From contig NZ_CP134398.1 of NCBI RefSeq assembly GCF_002968335.2, forward strand, positions 5,456,001 to 5,520,000: DNA of 64,000 nucleotides, given 5' to 3'. The first letter of the stretch is position 1; each line of letters opens with the position of its first letter. Below the pieces are notes generated by a model, which saw only the letters and a list, made by a program, of their open reading frames with translations, was not told the origin of the DNA and made no database searches. The translations under genes were made by a program, and so were the position numbers. Shown here in pieces: positions 30,447 through 40,668 of this stretch. Origin of the DNA: Mycobacterium sp. ITM-2016-00316 (GTDB lineage: Bacteria; Actinomycetota; Actinomycetes; Mycobacteriales; Mycobacteriaceae).

Positions 30447-31829
30447 GTGTCTGTTGTGGCAACTGACGCACAAGCTGTACACGGGGCGGGCGTGCAGCGA
30501 CTACTGGCCAGTTACCGGGCCATCCCCCCGACAGCGACTGTGCGACTGCGCAAACCCACGTCGAACCTGTTCCGGGCGCGGGAGAAGATCGCTGCCGAAG
30601 GTCTGGACACCTCCGGGCTCACCGGCGTCATCGCCGTGGACCCCGCAGCCCGCACCGCCGACGTCTCGGGTATGTGCACCTACGAGGATCTGGTGGCCGC
30701 CACCCTGCCCCACGGCCTGTCCCCACTGGTGGTTCCCCAGCTCAAGACGATCACGCTCGGCGGTGCCGTCACCGGTCTCGGTATCGAATCAGCGTCCTTC
30801 CGCAACGGCCTGCCCCACGAGTCGGTGCTCGAACTCGACGTCCTCACCGGCGCAGGTGAGCTGGTGACCGCCGACCGGGACACCCATCCGGACCTCTTTC
30901 ATGCGTTTCCGAACTCCTATGGCACCCTCGGCTATTCGGTGCGGCTACGGATCGAATTGGAATCCGTCCAGCCCTTCGTCGCGCTGCGCCATCTGCGGTT
31001 CCATTCGCTCGACGAGATGGTCGCCGAGATGGACCGCATCATCGAGACCCGCGGCTACCAGGGTGTGCCCGTGCACTACCTCGACGGCGTGGTGTTCAGC
31101 GCCGACGAGAGCTACCTGTGCCTGGGCATTCAGACCGACACCGCGGGCCCGGTCAGCGACTACACCGGCCGCGACATCTATTACCGCTCCATTCAGCACG
31201 CCGAGGGCGAGCGCCACGACCGCCTCACCATCGCCGACTACCTGTGGCGCTGGGACACCGATTGGTTCTGGTGTTCAAGGGCTTTCGGCGCCCAGCATCC
31301 GGTGCTGCGCCGGCTGTGGCCGCGCCGCTACCGTCGCAGCAGTTTCTACTGGAAGCTCATCGGTTACGACCAGCGGTTCGGGATCGCCGACCGAATCGAG
31401 AAGCGTAACGGCCGTCCCCCCAGGGAGCGGGTGGTCCAGGACGTCGAGGTGCCACTGGAGAACTGCACCACCTTCCTGAACTGGTTCCTGGACAACGTTC
31501 CCATCGAACCGATCTGGCTGTGCCCGCTGCGGTTGCGCGACCACGGTGCACAGTGGCCGCTGTATCCGCTGCGACCCGGTCACACCTACGTCAACATCGG
31601 CTTCTGGTCCTCGGTACCGGCCGGTCCCGCACCGGGACACACCAACCGACTCATCGAACGCAAGGTCGCCGAACTGAACGGCCACAAGTCGCTGTACTCG
31701 GAATCCTTCTACGGCGCCGACGAGTTCGACGCCCTCTACGGCGGCGAGACCTACCGATCCGTGAAGAAAACCTACGACCCCGACTCACGGTTACTCGACC
31801 TGTACGCGAAGGCGGTGCACAACCGATGA
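30447..31829 (+). CDS. FAD-binding oxidoreductase, TmsA/DHCR24-like
   Basis: A 460-residue PCMH-type flavoprotein (FAD block LVVPQLKTITLGGAVTGLGI and PNSYGTLGYSVRLRI). It overlaps by 4 bp a cyclopropane-fatty-acid-synthase-like methyltransferase. The same pair occurs as Rv3719-Rv3720, and a paralogous pair (TmsA/TmsB; Rv0449c/Rv0447c) makes 10-methyl-branched tuberculostearic acid: the methyltransferase adds methylene to oleoyl lipids and the flavoprotein reduces it. A similar methylation-reduction role is inferred. The GTG start at 30447 lacks a clear ribosome-binding site. Confidence 0.82.
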   Translation: MSVVATDAQAVHGAGVQRLLASYRAIPPTATVRLRKPTSNLFRAREKIAAEGLDTSGLTGVIAVDPAARTADVSGMCTYEDLVAATLPHGLSPLVVPQLKTITLGGAVTGLGIESASFRNGLPHESVLELDVLTGAGELVTADRDTHPDLFHAFPNSYGTLGYSVRLRIELESVQPFVALRHLRFHSLDEMVAEMDRIIETRGYQGVPVHYLDGVVFSADESYLCLGIQTDTAGPVSDYTGRDIYYRSIQHAEGERHDRLTIADYLWRWDTDWFWCSRAFGAQHPVLRRLWPRRYRRSSFYWKLIGYDQRFGIADRIEKRNGRPPRERVVQDVEVPLENCTTFLNWFLDNVPIEPIWLCPLRLRDHGAQWPLYPLRPGHTYVNIGFWSSVPAGPAPGHTNRLIERKVAELNGHKSLYSESFYGADEFDALYGGETYRSVKKTYDPDSRLLDLYAKAVHNR

Positions 31830-33130
31830 CGACGTTCAAAGATCACGCCGATCAGGGTCGGCTCAGTCTCGCCGAGGTGCTCGAAGTCTTCACCGCCGGC
31901 AAGCTCCCCCTGAAGTTCACCGCGTACGACGGCAGCACATCGGGACCGGCGGATGCCACCGTCGGCCTTTCGCTGACGTCTCCGCGCGGCACCACATACC
32001 TGGCCACCGCACCGGGCGAACTGGGCCTGGCCCGTGCCTACGTCGCCGGCGATATCGAGCCGCTGGGGGTGCATCCCGGCGATCCCTACGACCTGTTGCG
32101 GGCACTCGCGGACAAGATGGCGATCAAGCGCCCGCCCGCCCGCGTGCTGGCCAATGTCATCGGTTCGATAGGCCTGGAGCATCTGTTCCCCATCGCACCG
32201 CCCCCTCAGGAGGCGCTTCCGCGCTGGCGACGCGTCGCAGAAGGGCTGCGGCACAGTAAGAAACGCGACGCCGAGGCGATACACCATCACTACGATGTGT
32301 CGAATATCTTCTACGAACGCGTACTCGGCCCATCGATGACCTACACCTGCGCGTGCTACCCGGATGAGCATGCCTCGCTGGAAGATGCCCAGGACAACAA
32401 GTACCGGCTGGTCTTCGAGAAGCTGCGCTTGCAACCCGGGGACCGACTGCTCGACGTGGGCTGCGGCTGGGGCAGCATGGTTCGCTACGCGGCCCGCAGA
32501 GGCGTCCGGGTGCTGGGCGTGACCCTGTCGGCCGAACAGGCGGCGTGGGCGCAGCGCGCCATCGCCGATGAGGGGTTGTCCGGTCTGGCCGAGGTGCGCC
32601 ACGGCGACTATCGCGATATCACCGAATCCGGATTCGACGCGGTGTCCTCGATCGGGCTGACCGAGCACATCGGTGTGGCGAACTACCCCGCCTATTTCGC
32701 CTTCCTGCAGGCGAGGATGCGTCCGGGTGCCCTGCTGCTCAACCACAGCATCACCCGCCCCAACAACCGTGCCGGCGCCTCGGCCAGCTTCTTCATCGAT
32801 CGCTACGTCTTCCCCGACGGCGAGCTGACGGGATCCGGACGCATCATCGCCGAGGCGCAGGACGTCGGGCTGGAAGTGCTGCACGAGGAGAATCTGCGCA
32901 AGCACTACGCACTCACATTGCGGGACTGGGGCCGCAACCTGGTCGAGCACTGGGATGAGGCGGTAGCCGAGGTCGGCCTGCCCACCGCCAGGGTGTGGGG
33001 TCTGTACATGGCCGGGTCCCGGCTCGGTTTCGAGTCGAATGTGGTTCAGCTACACCAGGTTCTGGCAGTCAAGCTGGATGACCGTGGCCGCGATGGCGAT
33101 CTGCCGATGCGGCCCTGGTGGGCGCCCTAA
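31826..33130 (+). CDS. Cyclopropane-fatty-acid synthase-like SAM methyltransferase (TmsB-like)
   Basis: A 434-residue lipid methyltransferase. The N-terminal DUF1365-like lipid-binding part is followed by the CFA-synthase core: IHHHYDVSNIFYERVLGPSMTYTCACY, the SAM motif LLDVGCGWGSMVRYAA, GVTLSAEQ and SIGLTEHIG. It acts on unsaturated acyl chains of phospholipids. The ATG overlaps the TGA of the flavoprotein gene (ATGA), supporting a two-enzyme unit. The stop overlaps the end of dnaX on the other strand by 4 bp. Confidence 0.9.
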   Translation: MTTFKDHADQGRLSLAEVLEVFTAGKLPLKFTAYDGSTSGPADATVGLSLTSPRGTTYLATAPGELGLARAYVAGDIEPLGVHPGDPYDLLRALADKMAIKRPPARVLANVIGSIGLEHLFPIAPPPQEALPRWRRVAEGLRHSKKRDAEAIHHHYDVSNIFYERVLGPSMTYTCACYPDEHASLEDAQDNKYRLVFEKLRLQPGDRLLDVGCGWGSMVRYAARRGVRVLGVTLSAEQAAWAQRAIADEGLSGLAEVRHGDYRDITESGFDAVSSIGLTEHIGVANYPAYFAFLQARMRPGALLLNHSITRPNNRAGASASFFIDRYVFPDGELTGSGRIIAEAQDVGLEVLHEENLRKHYALTLRDWGRNLVEHWDEAVAEVGLPTARVWGLYMAGSRLGFESNVVQLHQVLAVKLDDRGRDGDLPMRPWWAP

Positions 33131-35028
33131 CTACGTTCGATGCGCTTGGCGCCCAGTTCGTTCTGCAGCAGTTCGATCGCCACTTCCTCCGGGTCGCGGC
33201 GCACCACCTCCGAGGTGTCGCTGTTGGCCTCGGCCAGCATGCGTTCCTCTTCGGCCCGCTGATCCGGGCGCGGAGCCGGAGCGGTATCGGACGGCGCGGG
33301 TTCGCCCGAGTCCGGCACGCAGCGGATCTGCCAGTTCACCCCGAGCGCGTCCTTGAGTGCCTCGCGGATGACGTCGACGTTGCGTGGCTCACTGAGCCGT
33401 TTGGCCAGCGGCGGAGCCCGATGGCTGAGCACCAGCGTGTCACCGTCCACCGCACGCACGATCGCATCGGCCAGCATGGCGTTGACCGGCTTGCTGCGGG
33501 CATTCACCTTTTCCCGCACGGTATCCCACATCGAGCGGACCGCCGCGGCATCCGGTTGACCGACGGCGGCGGGCGGGGGCACCGGCGCGGGGGCCGGTTC
33601 CGGTTCTGGTTGTGGTTCGGGGACCGGAGCGGGTCGGGGCGGGGGCACCGGCGCTGGAGCCGGTGTGGGCACCGGCGGCGTCACCGGCGCGGGGGCCGGG
33701 GCGGGTTCGGGTGTGGGCAGCGGCCTGGGCTGGGGAATCGGCGCGGGCGTGGGTTCGGGCTTCGGCTCGGGAGCCGCCTCGGCCGCGGCCTGGGCCCGGC
33801 TGGCGCGGACGAACTGCTTGGCCGACATCGCAGCCGCGGCAGGTGCCGGGGCCGAACCGTCAGCCGGTATGGCCATGTCCAGCCGGGTCTCGATCCGCTC
33901 GATGCGTTGCAGCAGAGCCGATTCCGTGTCGTGGGCCGACGGCAACAGCAGCCTGGCGCAGACCACTTCGAGCAACAGCCGCGGCGCGGTGGCGCCACGC
34001 ATCTCGCCGAGCCCGGCATGTACCACCTCGGCGTAACGCGCCAGCGTGGCCGAGCCCACCTTGGCGGCCTGTTCGCGCATCCGGTCCAGCACCCCGTCCG
34101 GGGCATCGACCACCCCGCGGTCGGCGGCATCCGGAACGGCTTGCAGCACAATGAGATCGCGGAAACGTTCCAGCAGATCCACAGCGAATCGGCGCGGGTC
34201 GTGGCCGGCGTCGATCACCGATTCCACCGCCCCGAACAGTGCGGCGGCATCGCCGGCGGCCAGCGCGTCGACGGCGTCGTCGATCAGCGCGACATCGGTG
34301 GCGCCCAACAGCGACAGCGCCCGCTGATAGACGACGTGATTGTTGTCGGCCCCGGCGACCAGCTGATCGAGCACCGAGAGACTGTCGCGCGGCGATCCGC
34401 CGCCCGCCCGGATCACCAGCGGGTAGACGGCGTCCTCCACCGTCACGCCCTCGTCGCGGCAGATGCGTTCCAGCAGGGTGCGCATCGTCTTGGGCGCCAA
34501 CAACCGGAACGGGTAGTGATGGGTGCGGGACCGGATGGTGGGCAGCACCTTTTCCGGTTCGGTGGTGGCGAACACGAAGATCAGGTGGTCCGGCGGCTCC
34601 TCGACGATCTTGAGCAGCGCGTTGAAACCCGCATTGGTGACCATGTGCGCTTCGTCGATGATGAAGATGCGGTACCGCGACTGGGCCGGCGCGTAGAACG
34701 CTCGGTCGCGCAGTTCACGGGTGTCGTCCACGCCGCCGTGGCTGGCCGCGTCCAGTTCGGACACGTCCACGTTGCCCGGGCCGTTGGGTGCCAGCGCCAC
34801 ACAGGAGTCGCACACCCCGCACGGCGTCGGGGTGGGCCCCTGCTCGCAGTTCAGCGACCGGGCCAGGATGCGGGCCGAGGAGGTCTTGCCGCAGCCACGC
34901 GGGCCGGAGAACAGATACGCGTGGTTGATGCGGCCGGCGGACAGCGCCGTCGACAACGGTGCGGTGACATGCTCCTGGCCGACGACCTCGGCGAAGCTTG
35001 CGGGTCGGTACTTCCGGTAGAGCGCCAC
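33127..35028 (-). CDS. dnaX: DNA polymerase III subunit gamma/tau
   Basis: A 633-residue clamp-loader ATPase. Visible are Walker A (FSGPRGCGKTSSARI, residues about 42-49), a four-cysteine zinc module (NCEQGPTPTPCGVCDSC), Walker B region IFIIDEAHMV and sensor 1 (FVFATTEPEKV). Residues about 400-510 form a long Pro/Ala/Glu-rich linker (PEPKPEPTPAPIPQP-type repeats) before the C-terminal tau-like domain that should contact the polymerase. No frameshift site is evident. Confidence 0.97.
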   Translation of the reverse strand: MALYRKYRPASFAEVVGQEHVTAPLSTALSAGRINHAYLFSGPRGCGKTSSARILARSLNCEQGPTPTPCGVCDSCVALAPNGPGNVDVSELDAASHGGVDDTRELRDRAFYAPAQSRYRIFIIDEAHMVTNAGFNALLKIVEEPPDHLIFVFATTEPEKVLPTIRSRTHHYPFRLLAPKTMRTLLERICRDEGVTVEDAVYPLVIRAGGGSPRDSLSVLDQLVAGADNNHVVYQRALSLLGATDVALIDDAVDALAAGDAAALFGAVESVIDAGHDPRRFAVDLLERFRDLIVLQAVPDAADRGVVDAPDGVLDRMREQAAKVGSATLARYAEVVHAGLGEMRGATAPRLLLEVVCARLLLPSAHDTESALLQRIERIETRLDMAIPADGSAPAPAAAAMSAKQFVRASRAQAAAEAAPEPKPEPTPAPIPQPRPLPTPEPAPAPAPVTPPVPTPAPAPVPPPRPAPVPEPQPEPEPAPAPVPPPAAVGQPDAAAVRSMWDTVREKVNARSKPVNAMLADAIVRAVDGDTLVLSHRAPPLAKRLSEPRNVDVIREALKDALGVNWQIRCVPDSGEPAPSDTAPAPRPDQRAEEERMLAEANSDTSEVVRRDPEEVAIELLQNELGAKRIERS

Positions 35029-35055
35029 GGTCAGCAGGGTACCGAGCGGGGGCGA

Positions 35056-36576
<1,521 letters not shown>

Positions 36577-36590
36577 CTACCATGGCCGAC

Positions 36591-36676
36591 GGAGGATTCG
36601 CCTAGTGGCCTATGGCGCTCGCCTGGAACGCGGGTTGGGTTAATAGCCCTCAGGGGTTCAAATCCCCTATCCTCCG
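36591..36676 (+). tRNA. tRNA-Ser (anticodon GGA)
   Basis: An 86-nt class II tRNA. Acceptor arms GGAGGAT and ATCCTCC pair with discriminator G; the anticodon arm CTCGC-CTGGAAC-GCGGG gives anticodon GGA (reads UCC/UCU); a long variable arm and the T arm (AGGGGTTCAAATCCCCT) follow. The CCA end is not encoded (GCA follows). No integrase or duplicated 3' end was seen nearby. Confidence 0.95.
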
Positions 36677-36748
36677 CAGTTGGTCCGGGGCGCGACCGAA
36701 GATCGATCTGGTCGCGCCCCGGGACCACAAACTCGTTCTAGGAGGAGT

Positions 36749-37483
36749 ATGCGGCGCGGTATCGCATCGCTGTGGCACGCGTCATCGCTGGTACTCGCCG
36801 GGGTTCTGTTCTTCCTCTTTGTGCTTCCACGCTGGTTCGAGCTGACCGGACAGTGGCCGGGCGCCCTGGGCACCGCGCTGCGCATCGTATGCGGCGTGCT
36901 GGTAGCCCTGACGGCGCTGCCGGTGGTGCTGACCCTGGCACGTACCCGCAAACCCGAGCTCGGCACGCCGGCCCTGGCCCTGTCGCTGCGGGTCTGGTCG
37001 ATCGTCGGACATATCGCGGCCGGGGTGCTGATCACGGGTGCCGCCATCAGCGAGATCTGGCTGGATCTGGACACCGCCGGCCAGTGGCTGTTCGGCATCT
37101 ACGGCGCCGCTGCCGCGATCGCCCTGCTCGCCGCCTTCGCCTTCTATCTGGCCTTCGTGGCCGAGTTGCCGCCGCCGCCGCCGAAGCCGCTCAAGGTGAA
37201 GGCCGAGAAGCAGAGCCGGCGTGGACGCGGCGCGGACGCCTCGACGACCGCCGACGAGACCGTCGCCGAGCCTGCCGAGGACACCTCCGAAGCCACCGAA
37301 GATCCCGATTCCGACGAATCCGATTCTGCGGAGTCCGCCGACACCGCGGACGAGCCCGAGTCGACCGAGGATGCCGAAACGGTCGAGGAAACCGCCTCTG
37401 AAGAGGGCAAATTGCGCAATCGCCGGCCGTCGGGGAAGTCCCGCCGAGGCCGCACCCGGGGTGGCGTCGCCACCGAGGATTGA
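36749..37483 (+). CDS. lucA: LucA-type membrane protein (lipid uptake coordinator)
   Basis: A 244-residue membrane protein with four hydrophobic segments in residues about 8-140 (LVLAGVLFFLFVLPRWFEL, ALRIVCGVLVALTALPVVL, VWSIVGHIAAGVLITGAAI, GIYGAAAAIALLAAFAFYLA) and a highly acidic Asp/Glu/Thr/Ser tail ending in a basic patch. In position and layout it matches Rv3723, known as LucA, which stabilises Mce transporters for fatty acid and cholesterol uptake. TAGGAGGAG lies directly before the ATG; the frame open to 36680 is not used. Confidence 0.82.
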   Translation: MRRGIASLWHASSLVLAGVLFFLFVLPRWFELTGQWPGALGTALRIVCGVLVALTALPVVLTLARTRKPELGTPALALSLRVWSIVGHIAAGVLITGAAISEIWLDLDTAGQWLFGIYGAAAAIALLAAFAFYLAFVAELPPPPPKPLKVKAEKQSRRGRGADASTTADETVAEPAEDTSEATEDPDSDESDSAESADTADEPESTEDAETVEETASEEGKLRNRRPSGKSRRGRTRGGVATED

Positions 37484-37566
37484 CGTTCCCGGCGTCAATT
37501 ACGTCGACAGTTCGCCCACTCACAGTCACTATTGAGGGGAAACCTCTGGCGCTCGGAAGGCGGCGA

Positions 37567-38589
37567 ATGCGCAAGGTCCACTCGCGGCGGTGGCTCACCG
37601 CCCTGGTCTCCGCCACTGCTGCCGTCCTGCTGGTCTCCCCTGCCACCGCGCTCGCCGAGCCGGATGCGCTGTCCTGGGCTGCTGATCAGGTCGAGCCGTC
37701 TGTGGTCCGTCTGGACACCGTCGTCGACTACCAGCGCGTGATGGGTACCGGCACCGGTTTCGTGATCGACGGCGGCGGTCAGGTGCTGACCAACTACCAC
37801 GTCGTCCAGGGCGCCGATGTGATCACCGCCGTGGTGGGCGGGCGCTCCTTCGGCGCCGATATCGTCGGCTACGACCGCGGCCGCGACATCTCGGTGTTGC
37901 AGCTGCGTGGAGCCGGCGGGTTGCCGCCCGCTGCACTGGGTGATTCCAACGGAATCGTGATCGGCGAGCCCGTCATCGCCATCGGCAACGCTCGGGGCAG
38001 CAACAGTCCGCTGACCCGCGAATCCGGCACGGTGACCGCATTGGGCCGCACGATCAGCGCCGAGGACGAGCTCACCGGCGCCAAGTCGCAGATGACCGGA
38101 CTGTTCGAGATCGCCGCACCCGTGCGGGCCGGTGACTCCGGCGGCCCCGTGGTCAACGGCGCCGGGCAGGTCATCGGCGTGACGACCGCGGCGACCGTGA
38201 ACTTCCGGACCGACCCCGGTGGTGAGGGTTTTGCCATCCCGATCAACGACGCGATGGCGATCGCCAATCAGATCCGGTCGCGCATACCCTCGGACACCGT
38301 GCACATCGGCCCCCCGACGCTGCTGGGAGTCGGGGTCAGCAGCGCCGAACAGCACGAGGCCTTCCCCGGTGTGCTCGTGCGCGAGGTGCTGCCCGGCGGC
38401 CCGGCCGAGATGGCCGGACTCGCCAATGGTGATGTGATCCTGACCATCGACGAGACCCCGATCGAGTCTGCCGCCGATCTCACCCGGGTATTGGACCGGC
38501 ACTACCCGGGCGATGTCATCGGCTTGACGTGGATCGATCGCGCGGGCCAGCAACGCACCGGCAAAGCTGCACTCACACCCGGCCCCTAG
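37567..38589 (+). CDS. Exported HtrA-type trypsin-like serine protease with PDZ domain
   Basis: A 340-residue protein with a signal peptide (WLTALVSATAAVLLVSPATALA), a chymotrypsin-fold protease domain with catalytic His (TNYHVVQGAD), Asp (GYDRGRDISVLQL) and Ser (VRAGDSGGPVVNG), and a C-terminal PDZ domain (VREVLPGGPAEMAGLANGDVI). It is probably a periplasmic/cell-wall quality-control or regulatory protease. ATG 37567 follows GGAAGG; the open frame to 37480 is not conserved-looking. No transmembrane anchor beyond the signal peptide is apparent. Confidence 0.88.
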   Translation: MRKVHSRRWLTALVSATAAVLLVSPATALAEPDALSWAADQVEPSVVRLDTVVDYQRVMGTGTGFVIDGGGQVLTNYHVVQGADVITAVVGGRSFGADIVGYDRGRDISVLQLRGAGGLPPAALGDSNGIVIGEPVIAIGNARGSNSPLTRESGTVTALGRTISAEDELTGAKSQMTGLFEIAAPVRAGDSGGPVVNGAGQVIGVTTAATVNFRTDPGGEGFAIPINDAMAIANQIRSRIPSDTVHIGPPTLLGVGVSSAEQHEAFPGVLVREVLPGGPAEMAGLANGDVILTIDETPIESAADLTRVLDRHYPGDVIGLTWIDRAGQQRTGKAALTPGP

Positions 38590-38623
38590 GCTTTGCTGAG
38601 CGATCGCTCAACACCGGAAAGCC
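38589..38623 (+). terminator. Hairpin at the end of the HtrA gene
   Basis: Outer arms GGCTTT (38589-38594) and AAAGCC (38618-38623) enclose a perfect 14-bp palindrome TGAGCGATCGCTCA (38597-38610). It starts on the last base of the stop codon. There is no U-tract. It may be a terminator of the type common in mycobacteria; the palindrome alone could also be a regulator site. Confidence 0.4.
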
Positions 38624-39348
38624 CCGCTCGGGGGCGGCCACGCGCGGCGCCACGGAAATTCGCTGATTCCCCCTCATGGTCACCGTTGCTGCACACCGCG
38701 TTGCTCGATCCGGTGTCGGCGACCCTTGTGACCGGCCTTACATCGCGGTGCAGATGAGGTGACGGACACCGTCCGGCGAGGTGGCGGCTCCCGCCGGTCC
38801 CGGCGGAGGCGGTCACGGGGCCGCCCGGGGCCGCTCACCGGCGGACCGTTTCCGGGCGCACCTCGGGTGCGGCATCCCGCCGCACCCGCTCCCCGCGGTC
38901 CGCGCGGGACATGCCCCGGTGCAGCCATTCGCTGTGAGACCGGATCTTCGGTGAGACAACACTTTTCGAGTCCAGGATGCACGGCAGAAGAGACCGGACG
39001 TGCGGGCCCTCACGGCACCGGACCGGACCGGTTCCGACGGACCGATGTACCGGCCCGCAGCACCGGCCCGCACCGGACCCCCACAACCCCGAAACCCGCG
39101 CAGAACCGTTGCCGGCACCCCCGGACGGACCGTCTTCAGCGACTGAGCGCTGGCTAACTCCCGGGTTGGGCTGGCAACCGACTGTGAGGTTGCTGGAGAC
39201 GCGATTAGGTCTTTGACCAGGCAAATGTCGGCAAACTCGGGGGCGTGTGGGGGCTTCCGCCAAGATCAGGTGGAGGTTACATTTAGCTGAACATCGCGCC
39301 CAGGCTTGTGCATCACACGCCCCGCTGCCGATGAAGTGGGGAGACACC
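38624..39348. other. Gene-poor interval with short CCGGACCGG-type repeats
   Basis: No convincing protein gene on either strand; the frames present lack start signals, families and normal codon use. A GCCCC-GCTCG-GGGGC hairpin opens the interval (38621-38635). Between 38990 and 39090 the units ACCGG / CCGGACC recur many times, sometimes followed by GCCCGCA. The last 150 bp are less GC-rich and probably carry the promoter of the next small gene. Nothing matches a known RNA family by eye. Confidence 0.35.
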
Positions 39349-39612
39349 GTGGTCCAGACAGCAGTCATCGCGTACCTGATCGGTTGGGTGGCGAGCGCCG
39401 CCGTCGTCTACGTGGCGAGCCGCCGTCTCAACGATCCCCGCAACCCGGCTCCCCACATCCTGATCCTCAGCGCCGTGGCCGGCGCCCTGTGGCCGATGCT
39501 GCTGCTGGGAGCCGTCGAGTTCAGCTCGCTGGTGGCGTGCTCGAACGCCGCCTCGCATCTGAAGGTCGACGGTCCCGAACTCGTCGGCGCGGGCGTCGTA
39601 CCGCTGCGCTGA
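39349..39612 (+). CDS. Small membrane protein, function unknown
   Basis: An 87-residue protein with two hydrophobic helices (VIAYLIGWVASAAVVYVAS and ILILSAVAGALWPMLLLGAVEF) separated by a short basic loop RRLNDPRNPAPH, then a soluble tail. A GTG at 39349 has GGGGAG at 5 bp; an in-frame ATG at 39331 would add six residues. No family recognised. It is convergent with the Prim-PolC gene, 6 bp apart. Confidence 0.6.
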   Translation: MVQTAVIAYLIGWVASAAVVYVASRRLNDPRNPAPHILILSAVAGALWPMLLLGAVEFSSLVACSNAASHLKVDGPELVGAGVVPLR

Positions 39613-39618
39613 ACCGCA

Positions 39619-40668
39619 TCACTCGGCGATCCGGTTACCCTCGACATCCCAGTGCTCGGCGACCTTCTTGCTCGGCTGCACACGCGGCGGCTCGCCCGGC
39701 ATCTTCGGATAGCTGGGCGGGTACGCCAGATCGCCCAGCCCGCGCTCCTCATCCGCCCGCACCATGTCCAGTAGCAACTCGATAGACTGCGCGGTCTCAT
39801 CGATGCCGGCCCACGGATCGGGCCGGCCGGCAACGAAGCCCGGCACCGTGGCGATCGTGTAGTCATCGGGGTCGGCGCCACGCAGTTCGTCCCACGTCAA
39901 GGGCGTCGACACCGTCGCTATCGGCGTCTTGCGGGCCGAGTACGCCGACGCGAACGTGCGGTCCCGCGCGTTCTGGTTGTAGTCGATGAACAACCGCGCC
40001 CCCCGCTCCTCCTTCCACCAGGACGTCGTCACGGCCGCCGGCGCGCGCCGTTCGATCTCGCGGGCCAGCGCGATACCGGCGCGGCGCACCGCGATGAAGT
40101 CCCAGTCGGTGGCGATCCGCAGGAAGACGTGGACGCCGCGTCCGCCCGAGGTTTTCGGATAGCCCACCAGGCCGAGCTCGTCGAGCAGCGGTTTGAGCAC
40201 GTCCACGGCGACCTCGCGCGCCTGCGCGAACCCGGTACCCGGCTGCGGGTCCAGATCGATACGCAACTCGTCGGGATGCTCGGTGTCCGGGCAGCGCACC
40301 TGCCACGGGTGCAGCGTCACCGAACCCATCTGGGCGGCCCACGCAATGGCCGACGGATGGGTGATCTTCAGCGCGTCGGCGGTGCGGCCCGAGGGGAAGG
40401 TGACGGTGCAGGTCTGCAGATAGTCGGGATGCTTCTGAGGCACCCGCTTCTGATAGATCTCCTCACCCTCGATGCCGTCGGGGAAACGCTGCAGATGAAC
40501 CGGCCTGTCCCGCAACAGGTTCACCATCGGACCAGCGACCGAGAGGTAGTAGTCGAACAACGCACCCTTGGTGCCCTTGGCGCCGAGTGCCGGGAAGTAC
40601 GGCTTGTCGCGGTTGGTCAACCGCACGGCCACACCGTCGACGTCGACCTCTTCGGCCTTGCTTGCCAT
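39619..40668 (-). CDS. LigD-polymerase-like primase-polymerase (Prim-PolC)
   Basis: A 349-residue stand-alone polymerase of the archaeo-eukaryotic primase family, like the POL domain of LigD. Catalytic carboxylates are in DELRIDLDPQPG, the nucleotide-binding block is YPKTSGGRGVHVFL, and the family lead motif is LTNRDKPYFPALG. In mycobacteria the equivalent protein (Rv3730c; PolD1) fills short gaps with ribonucleotides and works with LigC in excision repair. The ATG shares one base with the stop of the ligC gene upstream (TGATG), so the pair is coupled. Confidence 0.92.
   Translation of the reverse strand: MASKAEEVDVDGVAVRLTNRDKPYFPALGAKGTKGALFDYYLSVAGPMVNLLRDRPVHLQRFPDGIEGEEIYQKRVPQKHPDYLQTCTVTFPSGRTADALKITHPSAIAWAAQMGSVTLHPWQVRCPDTEHPDELRIDLDPQPGTGFAQAREVAVDVLKPLLDELGLVGYPKTSGGRGVHVFLRIATDWDFIAVRRAGIALAREIERRAPAAVTTSWWKEERGARLFIDYNQNARDRTFASAYSARKTPIATVSTPLTWDELRGADPDDYTIATVPGFVAGRPDPWAGIDETAQSIELLLDMVRADEERGLGDLAYPPSYPKMPGEPPRVQPSKKVAEHWDVEGNRIAE

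Noticed and set aside
33127-35028. Programmed frameshift in dnaX giving a short gamma subunit
   Set aside because: No A-rich slippery heptamer with a downstream hairpin was seen at the expected place; the full frame continues normally.
36591-36676. tRNA-Ser as an integration site of a mobile element
   Set aside because: No integrase gene and no second copy of the tRNA 3' end was found on either side; the neighbours are core genes in the standard order.
38597-38610. TGAGCGATCGCTCA as a HIP1-like genome-wide repeat
   Set aside because: I noticed it only once in the window; it is better read as part of the hairpin after the HtrA gene.
38835-39368. A 177-codon minus-strand frame in the gene-poor interval
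   Set aside because: No start signal, irregular codon use rich in Cys, Ser and Arg, and no recognisable domain; it is best explained by high GC.
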